The notes beneath the pieces were generated by a model that was not told the origin of the DNA, did no database searches, and saw only the letters and a program-made list of their open reading frames with translations. This document shows positions 1 to 5,137 of a DNA stretch of 7,190 bases, piece by piece. The translations under genes and the position numbers were made by a program. This DNA is from an uncultured Collinsella sp. (lineage in GTDB: Bacteria; Actinomycetota; Coriobacteriia; Coriobacteriales; Coriobacteriaceae), in the NCBI GenBank assembly GCA_900557505.1, contig USTC01000048.1:1-7190 (forward strand). Reading direction: 5' to 3'. Numbering within the stretch: position 1 is the first letter of the stretch; each line of letters begins with the position of its first letter.

Positions 1-1275
1 GCTCATCAGGTAGAATACCTTGTCGTCGCCGATGCGGCCGATGGTGGCCTCGTGGCCGACGTCGACGTTCTTGGCGCGGATGTCCATGGCGGGGATGGTG
101 TCGGAGCGGCTTTGGTCGTCGAGCATCAGTGACTGGCAGCTCACGGTTGCCTTGGAGCCCTCGGCCTTGGGCGTGGCCACGATGGAGCTGCGGAACGTCT
201 GGATGCCGCCGCTCTTGGAGATGCCCTTGGTCTCGACGGTCGCCGAGGTCTCGGGCGCGTTGAGCACGACCTTGCAGCCGGTATCGAGGTTTTGGCCGGC
301 GCCGGCAAAGGTAATGCCGGTAAAGCTCGAGCGGGCGCGGCGGCCGTTGAGCACGCTCATGGGGTAGAGGTAGCCCACGTGGCTGCCGAAGGAGCCGCTG
401 ATCCACTCGATGTCGCCGTCCTCGTCCACGCGCGCACGCTTGGTGTTGAGGTTGTACATGTTCTTGGACCAGTTCTCGATGGTCGAGTAGCGTAGGTGCG
501 CGCGCTTGCCCACAAAGAGCTCCACAGCGCCGGCATGGAGGTTTGCCACGTTGTACTTGGGCGCGGAGCAGCCCTCGATAAAGTGCAGGTCGGCGTCGTC
601 CTCGACGATGATGAGCGTGTGCTCAAACTGGCCGGCGCCCTTGGCGTTGAGGCGGAAGTAGCTCTGCAACGGGAAGTCAAGCTTGGTGCCCTTGGGCACG
701 TAGACAAACGAGCCGCCCGACCACACGGCGCCGTGCAGGGCCGCAAACTTGTGGTCGGTGGGCGGGATGAGCGTCATAAACTTCTCGTGGATGAGCGGCT
801 CCCACTGCGGATCGTGCAGGGCTTCCTCGATGCCGGAGTAGACGATACCCATCTTGGATGCGGTGTCCTGCATGTTGTGGTAGACGAGCTCGGAGTCGTA
901 CTGTGCGCCGACGCCCGCCAGATAGCTGCGCTCGGCCTCGGGGATGCCCAGGCGCTCAAAGGTGTTCTTGATGTCGTCGGGCACCGACTCCCAGTCGTGC
1001 TTTTGGTCGGTGTTGGGCTTGACGTAGGTGACGATGTTGTCCATGTTCAGGCCCTCGATGGAGGGACCCCACGTCGGGTCGGGAAAACGGTTGAAGATAT
1101 CGAGGGACTTGAGGCGCAGGTCGAGCATCCACTGCGGCTCGTCCTTCTTGGCGCTGATCTCGCGCACGATGTCGGGCGTGATGCCGGCGTCGAGTCGCTC
1201 GAAACCCTCCTCGCCATAGGTGAAGTCGTAGAGGCTGCGGTCGATGTCCGCGACCTCGGTGCGGTTCTTGGTCAT
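1..1275 (-). CDS. sufB: Fe-S cluster assembly scaffold protein SufB (3' end cut off by the window)
   Basis: SufB is the central scaffold subunit of the cytosolic SufBCD complex, on which nascent Fe-S clusters are built before transfer to apoproteins. Reading back from ATG at 1275-1273 gives 425 residues without a stop before the left edge. The family is usually about 465-495 residues, so roughly the last 45-55 are missing. The N-terminus (MTKNRTEVADIDRSLYDFTY), the GPSIEGLNMDNIVTYVKP segment, the GSFVYVPKG motif and the LHFIEGCSAP motif are all typical. Cys380 in SCQSLML, and His408-Glu409 in VGHEAT, match by position and spacing the essential Cys405 and Glu434 of E. coli SufB, so the protein looks functional. 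The start follows the sufC stop by 12 bases, with AGGGG seven bases upstream of ATG, so the two genes are an operon and probably translationally coupled. sufD, sufS and sufU would be expected beyond the left edge. Confidence 0.96.
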   Translation of the reverse strand, partial: MTKNRTEVADIDRSLYDFTYGEEGFERLDAGITPDIVREISAKKDEPQWMLDLRLKSLDIFNRFPDPTWGPSIEGLNMDNIVTYVKPNTDQKHDWESVPDDIKNTFERLGIPEAERSYLAGVGAQYDSELVYHNMQDTASKMGIVYSGIEEALHDPQWEPLIHEKFMTLIPPTDHKFAALHGAVWSGGSFVYVPKGTKLDFPLQSYFRLNAKGAGQFEHTLIIVEDDADLHFIEGCSAPKYNVANLHAGAVELFVGKRAHLRYSTIENWSKNMYNLNTKRARVDEDGDIEWISGSFGSHVGYLYPMSVLNGRRARSSFTGITFAGAGQNLDTGCKVVLNAPETSATVETKGISKSGGIQTFRSSIVATPKAEGSKATVSCQSLMLDDQSRSDTIPAMDIRAKNVDVGHEATIGRIGDDKVFYLMS

Positions 1276-1287
1276 TGCGTCGCCCCT

Positions 1288-2088
1288 TTACGCCTGCTGC
1301 TCGGCAGCGGCGGCCTCGACCTGGGCGCGCTGCTCGGCGGCCTCGCGCTCGAAGGTCTCAAAGCCGTTCTTGTCGATCCAGGGGATCAGCGAGGCGTCGT
1401 CCTCGCGCACGATGTGGCCCTTGACCATAACGTGGACGCGGTCGACATCCAGGTGCTCCAGGATGCGCGTGTTGTGCGTGATGATGAGCATAGAGCCGTC
1501 GCAGCTCTTGCGGTAGGCGTCCATGCCGTGGCTGACGGTGGAAAGGGCGTCGACGTCCAGGCCGGAGTCAGTCTCGTCCAGGATGGCGAGCTTGGGCTGC
1601 AGCAGCAGAAGCTGGAGCATCTCGACCTTCTTTTTCTCGCCGCCCGAGAAGCCCACGCCCAGCTCGCGGTTGAGGTAGGCGGTATCCATGTTGAGCTCGG
1701 CCGCGAGCTCCTTGACGCGACGGCGGAACTCCTTGCCCTTCATCTCCAGGCCGGGGCGGCCGGCGATGCTGGCGCGCAAAAAGCTCGACAGCGGCACGCC
1801 CGGGATCTCGACCGGGGCCTGGAAGCTCAGGAACAGGCCGGCACGGGAGCGCTTGTCGGTGGTGAGCTCGGTGATGTCCTGGCCGTCAAAGACGATGCGG
1901 CCGTCGTTAACGGTGTAAACGGGGTCGCCCATGACCAGGTGGCCGAGGGTGGACTTGCCGGCGCCGTTGGGGCCCATCAGCACATGGGTCTCGCCGGTGG
2001 CGACGTTGAGGTTGACGTTGTGGAGGATGGTCTTCTCGTCCACGGAGGCGGTGAGACCCTCGATGGAAAGCAGCGGATTTGCGCTCAT
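1288..2088 (-). CDS. sufC: Fe-S cluster assembly ATPase SufC
   Basis: SufC is the ABC-type ATPase that drives the conformational cycle of the SufBCD scaffold; it is soluble and not a transporter. From the ATG at 2088-2086 the protein has 266 residues. Walker A GPNGAGKST lies at about 39-47, the Q-loop glutamine at 90 (SFQAPVEIPGV), the ABC signature FSGGEKKK at 147-154, Walker B LAILDE at 167-172 with the SufC-typical DETDSGLD, and the switch histidine at 205 (IITHNTRIL). All catalytic residues are present. An upstream in-frame ATG (2118-2116) would add ten residues, but it has no ribosome binding site. The chosen start has GAGAGGG five bases before it, and MSANPLLSIEGL is a normal SufC N-terminus. 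The last 20 or so residues are a Glu/Ala/Gln-rich tail slightly longer than usual. It is the first gene of the suf operon in this window, with sufB directly behind it. Confidence 0.97.
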   Translation of the reverse strand: MSANPLLSIEGLTASVDEKTILHNVNLNVATGETHVLMGPNGAGKSTLGHLVMGDPVYTVNDGRIVFDGQDITELTTDKRSRAGLFLSFQAPVEIPGVPLSSFLRASIAGRPGLEMKGKEFRRRVKELAAELNMDTAYLNRELGVGFSGGEKKKVEMLQLLLLQPKLAILDETDSGLDVDALSTVSHGMDAYRKSCDGSMLIITHNTRILEHLDVDRVHVMVKGHIVREDDASLIPWIDKNGFETFEREAAEQRAQVEAAAAEQQA

Positions 2089-2100
2089 GCTGTCCCTCTC
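2089..2100 (-). promoter_or_regulatory. Ribosome binding site that decides the sufC start
   Basis: On the minus strand the bases GAGAGGG (2100-2094) sit five bases before the ATG at 2088. Nothing comparable precedes the alternative ATG at 2118, where the upstream bases are TTCGTACACCT. This favours the 266-residue SufC over the 276-residue form. Confidence 0.7.
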
Positions 2101-2152
2101 TGTATATGGTGTACTCATAGGTGTACGAAACCCTAGGAATCTTCTCGGAATA

Positions 2153-2180
2153 AAGTTACTATGGGTTCGGCGTTAGTCAA
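2153..2180 (-). promoter_or_regulatory. Candidate promoter of the suf operon
   Basis: On the minus strand TTGACT (2180-2175) is a near-perfect -35 element. It is followed after 16 bases by TAACTT (2158-2153), a weak -10 element. Transcription would start near 2146, giving a leader of roughly 58 bases to the sufC ATG. The -35 lies inside one arm of the inverted repeat at 2173-2196, so a protein bound there would compete with RNA polymerase. The -10 is a poor match, and the call rests mainly on the -35 and the position. Confidence 0.45.
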
Positions 2181-2196
2181 GGGAAAACCCGACTAA
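2173..2196. promoter_or_regulatory. Inverted repeat over the suf -35, candidate Rrf2 operator
   Basis: The arms TTAGTC (2173-2178) and GACTAA (2191-2196) are perfectly complementary and separated by 12 bases containing GGG-AAAA-CCC. Each arm with its inner flank reads C(C/T)(C/T)GACTAA outward, resembling the YYGACTR half-sites of E. coli IscR type 1 operators. Here the halves point away from each other, which is not the classic layout. It lies between sufC and the Rrf2 gene and overlaps the suf -35. Operator function is inferred. Confidence 0.45.
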
Positions 2197-2218
2197 TCCA
2201 CTCGACTTTTCAGATTGT

Positions 2219-2246
2219 GGGACAAAATTACCAGGATTGCTGTCCC
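2219..2246. repeat. First GGGACA/TGTCCC dyad upstream of the Rrf2 gene
   Basis: GGGACA (2219-2224) and TGTCCC (2241-2246) form an inverted repeat with 16 bases between the arms, so half-sites are 22 bp apart, about two helical turns. The element is repeated in slightly changed form at 2262-2290. It is probably an operator for the adjacent regulator; a dispersed genomic repeat is an alternative. Confidence 0.6.
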
Positions 2247-2261
2247 GCGTACGTAAGATTT

Positions 2262-2290
2262 GGGACAAATACTCTTGGTTATGTTGTCCC
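2262..2290. repeat. Second GGGACA/TGTCCC dyad, tandem copy
   Basis: GGGACAA (2262-2268) and TTGTCCC (2284-2290) form a perfect 7-bp inverted repeat with 15 bases between the arms. It begins 43 bp after the start of the first dyad and ends 21 bases before the Rrf2 start codon. Outside the arms the two copies share only scattered bases (GGGACAAA at the left, TGTCCCG at the right), so the arms are what is conserved. It could also fold as a leader-RNA hairpin just before the ribosome binding site. Confidence 0.6.
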
Positions 2291-2311
2291 GGGAACGATG
2301 GAAGGGTAGGT

Positions 2312-2743
2312 ATGCTCATTTCTTCCAAGGGCCGCTATGCCCTCCGGCTGATGATCTATATCGCGGCGTTGGGCGACGCCGAAGGCAAGATTGCCCTGCG
2401 CGAGGTCGCCGACCGCGAGCATATCTCACAAAAGTACTTGGAACAGCTGGTTCGTCCGCTTATGAAGGCGGGCCTGCTCAAGAGCGTGCGCGGCAAGGGC
2501 GGTGGGTACATGATGGCCAAGGACCCGGCCGAAGTGCGTGCCGGCGACATCCTGCGTGCCGTCGAGGGCAGCACGGCTCCGGTGGCGTGCGATGGCATCG
2601 ACAACAGCTGCACCCGCAGTGATCTGTGCTCAACGGTCAAGTTCTGGCGCGGTCTGGACGACGTGATCGAAAAGTACGTCGACGGCGTGACGTTGGCCGA
2701 CCTAGCCGCCGTCCCCGAGATCAACTTCGATATTAAGCTTTAG
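2312..2743 (+). CDS. Rrf2-family transcriptional regulator (IscR-like), probable suf regulator
   Basis: This is a dimeric winged-helix DNA-binding protein of the Rrf2 family, whose members IscR, NsrR and RirA sense Fe-S status, nitric oxide or iron. From ATG at 2312 it has 143 residues, a normal family length. The N-terminus MLISSKGRYALRLMIYIA, the recognition helix around 38-50 (ISQKYLEQLVRPL) and the wing VRGKGGGY at 59-66 are textbook Rrf2. Three cysteines, C93, C100 and C106 (spacing x6, x5), lie where IscR has its cluster ligands (x5, x5), so it can probably bind a cluster. The start is supported by AGGGTAGG just upstream; an in-frame ATG at 2237 would add 25 residues unlike the family and would run through the repeats. 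It is divergent from sufCB, so control of suf and of itself is the natural inference. Confidence 0.92.
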   Translation: MLISSKGRYALRLMIYIAALGDAEGKIALREVADREHISQKYLEQLVRPLMKAGLLKSVRGKGGGYMMAKDPAEVRAGDILRAVEGSTAPVACDGIDNSCTRSDLCSTVKFWRGLDDVIEKYVDGVTLADLAAVPEINFDIKL

Positions 2744-2755
2744 GGGCTGGCTTTC

Positions 2756-3175
2756 GTGAAGTCGTACGAAGCCTTTGATTCGCGTCTGGCACTGCTAGAG
2801 ACAGCTCGATTCCAAGATTTCGACAACGACTATGTTGTCTCCGGATGTGTGTATATCTATGAGCAGGTTTTCGGTATCTCAATTACGCTCCTTAAGCGTC
2901 TACTCGAGTATGAGGGCGCCACGCTTGCCGCGTCGGGGTCTCCTCGTGCCATCTTGAAGGAGTCCTACCGATTCTACGACTTCATTGATGAGGCGGCCTG
3001 GCTAGATATGCTTAGAGACCGCAACACGAACGTACATATCTATGACAACAAGCTCGCTCAAGATTTGATCCAGCGCATCTTGAACGTCTATATTCCCGCT
3101 TTCTGCCAGTTGCGAGACGGGTTGATGGAGCGTTACGGCGAGCTTCTGCTGGCTCCCGACGACCAGTTTGTTTAA
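2756..3175 (+). CDS. HEPN-domain protein, HI0074/HepT-like (nucleotidyltransferase substrate-binding family)
   Basis: This 139-residue helical protein matches the HI0074-type HEPN family, the toxin half of MNT-HEPN (MntA-HepT) toxin-antitoxin pairs. Family landmarks are VVSGCVYIYEQVFGISITLLKRLLEYEG (28-54, in place of the usual sfElawkllk.yL..G), SPRAILKESYRF (62-73) and DEAAWLDMLRDRNTNVHIYD (78-97). The last contains RX4HXY: Arg89, His94 and Tyr96. In the family Arg and His form the RNase site, and the Tyr is the residue AMPylated by the MntA antitoxin. The start is GTG at 2756, with AGGGG overlapping the preceding stop codon. The gap to the Rrf2 gene is 12 bases, so co-transcription is likely. 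No nucleotidyltransferase (GSxAxG...DxD) is encoded on either side within the window, so the gene appears unpaired. Family assignment is fairly sure; RNase or toxin activity is untested inference. Confidence 0.82.
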   Translation: MKSYEAFDSRLALLETARFQDFDNDYVVSGCVYIYEQVFGISITLLKRLLEYEGATLAASGSPRAILKESYRFYDFIDEAAWLDMLRDRNTNVHIYDNKLAQDLIQRILNVYIPAFCQLRDGLMERYGELLLAPDDQFV

Positions 3176-3197
3176 TTCCTTAAGATTTCGCGGAGGG

Positions 3198-3232
3198 TTG
3201 TTGCCGTTTACCGATGGGCTGTTGTGCAACAA
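3198..3232. promoter_or_regulatory. Inverted repeat upstream of the surface protein gene
   Basis: TTGTTGC (3198-3204) and GCAACAA (3226-3232) are perfectly complementary with 21 bases between them. There is no T tract, so it is not an intrinsic terminator for the HEPN gene. The right arm overlaps the candidate -35 of the next gene, so an operator is possible. A second pair, CCGTTT (3204-3209) and AAACGG (3231-3236), interlocks with it rather than nesting. Confidence 0.35.
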
Positions 3233-3249
3233 ACGGGGAGCTGTAATAC
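3222..3249 (+). promoter_or_regulatory. Candidate promoter of the wall-anchored protein gene
   Basis: TTGTGC (3222-3227) and TAATAC (3244-3249) are separated by 16 bases. They precede the start codon by about 50 bases, with AGGGAGG (3291-3297) as ribosome binding site. The -10 is reasonable and the -35 matches only in TTG, so the call is tentative. Confidence 0.4.
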
Positions 3250-3301
3250 TGAATCCATCTTTGCAAACTGCACTTTAACCACACCAACGCAGGGAGGATG
3301 T

Positions 3302-4936
3302 ATGCAACCCAAGCATTCCGCGATTGTTGCGGGCCTGACGCTGGCGCTTTCGTTTGGCGCCGTTGCCGCACCCGCAACCGCTATTGCTGAGGAGCCCACG
3401 CCGGGTGTTGCCTCGGATGCCACCGATATCGATAAGGGTCTCTACACCCAGCAGTCCTTCTCGGGCGTGCTGAGGTCGGTTCAGGGTGTTTCGTTTGTCA
3501 ATGTGACCGACGAGATGAAGTACTTCACCAAATATGAGAGCCATGGCAACTATAACCAGGGTTTTTCGTATGGCGACGGATACAACGCGCTGGGTTATTA
3601 CCAGTTCGATCGCCGTTGGTCGCTCATTCCGTTTATGAAGCAGGTCTATAACTACGACTCTGCAAAGTACGGCATGCTTAAGGACGCGATTGACCGCGGT
3701 GGTGAGATTTCCAACGGAAGCAACCCCATGTATGCGAACGGCCAGCTCACCGAGCTGGGTCACATCGCGCAGGATGCCTTCCTGGGTGCTTACAACACCG
3801 ATCCGGCTGAGTTCTCGGCGCTGCAGGATGCCTATGCGTACAACTCCTACTATGCGGTGACCGAGTCGTGGCTTAAGAACGCTCTGGGCATTGATATTTC
3901 CGGTCGTGCCGATTGCGTCAAGGGCATGGTGTGGAGCATCACCAATATGTGCGGCACGGGTGGCTGCCAAGACTTTTTCCGTTGGGCGAATCTTTCTAAC
4001 AGCATGACGGACCGCGAGTTTGTGACGGCGCTTTCCAACAGCGTGGTTGATAACGTGGCGCGGAAGTATTCGAGTCAGCCTCAGTACCATGAGGGTTGGA
4101 AGAATCGCTATAAGAACGAGCTCAAGGACTGCCTGGTTTACATTGCCGAGGACGAGGCTGCTGCGGCAACGCCTGTGGAGCCCGATCCTGAGCCCGCGCC
4201 GGCGCCCGGTCCGAGCATGGCGCCCGCTGCTCCCGCCGCACCGACACCTGGTACCGATGGAGATGCGAGCGATAGTGGCGGTGCGGATACGCCCTCAACT
4301 GATACGGGCAGCAATGATGCCGGTAACGGTGGGGCTACGTCTGGTGGCACCGCGGCCGGTGGCGCTTCTGGCGATTCGTCGACTTCTGGCTCCGGCGGCG
4401 CTGAGGGCGGTTCGACTTCTGGCTCTACCGATGCGGGCGCTTCTAACGGCATTGGTGATTCCTCTGCCGATGCTGGGTCCTCTAATGGTTCTGGCTCTGA
4501 TGCTTCCGAGGGCGGTTCGAGTGAGGGTTCCGATGCTGGCGATTCCTCGATTGAAAATAAGCCGTCTACCAGCGAGCAGCTTGGCTCCATGCTTGGATCG
4601 TCTTTGACGGCTGGCATTAACGGAGGCTCTTCTTCTGATGAGGGGGCGTCTGACCAGGGTTCCGGTTCCGATGCCGCCGATGCGGGCGCGAGACAGTCCG
4701 ACGCCGATGCGCAGAAGGCCGGTGACAAGGGTGGTACTGCGACCACCACGACGACTACGACCACTACCACGACCAAGTCCTCGGGCGGCAACATGCCCAA
4801 GACGGGTGACCTTATCGTGATGGCGAGCCTTGCCAGTGCGAGCTTGGCTACACTTGGTGCCACGTCCATTGTGAGTGGTAAGCACAAGCTTGATCAGCAG
4901 AAGAAGGCTGCTGGCCAGGACGGATCCGAGGAGTAA
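3302..4936 (+). CDS. Secreted, sortase-anchored cell-wall protein with lysozyme-like head
   Basis: From ATG at 3302 (AGGGAGG four bases upstream) the protein has 544 residues. Residues 1-29 are a signal peptide (basic PKH, hydrophobic core, ATAIA cleavage region). Residues about 65-285 form a globular domain. Its ...KYESHGNYNQ...ALGYYQFDRR stretch resembles the E-S-x-G ... G-x-x-Q core of lysozyme-like and lytic transglycosylase folds, with Glu79 the candidate catalytic acid. Cysteines 205, 217, 222 and 277 could form disulfides outside the cell. A proline-rich piece (292-316) and a Ser/Gly/Asp/Ala stalk (317-470) follow, then eleven threonines (481-491). The C-terminus has MPKTG (498-502), a hydrophobic segment (about 504-525) and a basic-then-acidic tail, as in LPXTG wall anchors but with Met for Leu and a long tail. 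Peptidoglycan binding or cleavage is inferred; anchoring is better supported. The gene stands alone between a promoter and a terminator. Confidence 0.88.
   Translation: MQPKHSAIVAGLTLALSFGAVAAPATAIAEEPTPGVASDATDIDKGLYTQQSFSGVLRSVQGVSFVNVTDEMKYFTKYESHGNYNQGFSYGDGYNALGYYQFDRRWSLIPFMKQVYNYDSAKYGMLKDAIDRGGEISNGSNPMYANGQLTELGHIAQDAFLGAYNTDPAEFSALQDAYAYNSYYAVTESWLKNALGIDISGRADCVKGMVWSITNMCGTGGCQDFFRWANLSNSMTDREFVTALSNSVVDNVARKYSSQPQYHEGWKNRYKNELKDCLVYIAEDEAAAATPVEPDPEPAPAPGPSMAPAAPAAPTPGTDGDASDSGGADTPSTDTGSNDAGNGGATSGGTAAGGASGDSSTSGSGGAEGGSTSGSTDAGASNGIGDSSADAGSSNGSGSDASEGGSSEGSDAGDSSIENKPSTSEQLGSMLGSSLTAGINGGSSSDEGASDQGSGSDAADAGARQSDADAQKAGDKGGTATTTTTTTTTTTKSSGGNMPKTGDLIVMASLASASLATLGATSIVSGKHKLDQQKKAAGQDGSEE
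4742..4774 (+). repeat. ACN triplet run encoding eleven threonines
   Basis: Eleven successive ACN codons (ACC, ACG and ACT mixed) encode Thr481-491, seven residues before the MPKTG signal. Mixed third bases argue for selection on the protein, perhaps a stiff or glycosylated wall-spanning spacer. The imperfect triplet repeat could still change length by slippage. Confidence 0.8.
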
Positions 4937-4970
4937 GATCCTGGTCGCCCGATAATCTAAGAACTAGGAT

Positions 4971-5003
4971 GGGGTCCGGTGCGAATGCATTGGGCCCCGT
5001 TTT
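4971..5003 (+). terminator. Rho-independent terminator of the surface protein gene
   Basis: Bases 4971-4982 pair with 4987-4998 to give a 12-bp stem, with seven G-C pairs at the base and three G-T wobbles. The loop is GAAT, and GTTTTGTT follows. It begins 34 bases after the TAA stop at 4934-4936, so the upstream gene is a separate transcription unit from the ATPase gene. Confidence 0.85.
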
Positions 5004-5098
5004 GTTGTGCAACGATTAGTTATGCCCCCTCACGCCCCATGTTGCTACCGTTGCCCGAAACGTCTGTATGACGACATCATTGCGGTTGAGTTGCTCGA

Positions 5099-5104
5099 TA
5101 CAAT
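5099..5104 (+). promoter_or_regulatory. Candidate -10 element of the ATPase-like gene
   Basis: TACAAT (5099-5104) is a good -10 hexamer lying 33 bases before the GTG start. No convincing -35 was found at 16-18 bases upstream (ATCATT or TCATTG). Since a terminator closes the preceding gene, a promoter must lie in 5004-5137, and this is the best candidate. Nothing else was recognised in this gap. Confidence 0.35.
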
Positions 5105-5137
5105 GGGCATCGTGCTGCGTTTTAGGGAGAAGTTACG

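Noticed and set aside
496..2136. A 546-codon open frame on the plus strand opposite sufB and sufC
   Set aside because: It lies in exact codon register opposite two clearly recognisable genes, has no family resemblance, and such mirror frames are common in high-GC DNA that avoids TTA, CTA and TCA codons.
2237..2311. N-terminal extension of the Rrf2 regulator from ATG at 2237
   Set aside because: The extra 25 residues do not fit the family, the segment covers operator-like repeats, and a better ribosome binding site precedes ATG 2312.
2756..3175. A complete MntA-HepT toxin-antitoxin pair
   Set aside because: Only the HEPN half is present; no nucleotidyltransferase-like frame was found beside it on either strand.
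3224..3301. N-terminal extension of the surface protein from ATG at 3224
   Set aside because: It would bury the signal peptide and run through the candidate promoter; ATG 3302 has AGGGAGG upstream and a normal signal peptide.
3275..4090. A 271-codon minus-strand open frame opposite the surface protein head
   Set aside because: It opposes a gene with signal peptide, domain and ribosome binding site, and shows no recognisable domain of its own.
4257..4710. CRISPR array or tandem DNA repeat in the stalk region
   Set aside because: Only short repeats such as a 14-base TCGACTTCTGGCTC pair 33 bp apart occur, all in frame in a low-complexity coding region; there is no regular repeat-spacer pattern.
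4138..4887. Long minus-strand open frames opposite the surface protein stalk (also 4295-4885)
   Set aside because: They are mirror frames of low-complexity Ser/Gly/Asp/Thr coding sequence; their Val, Glu and Pro runs simply reflect the repeats.
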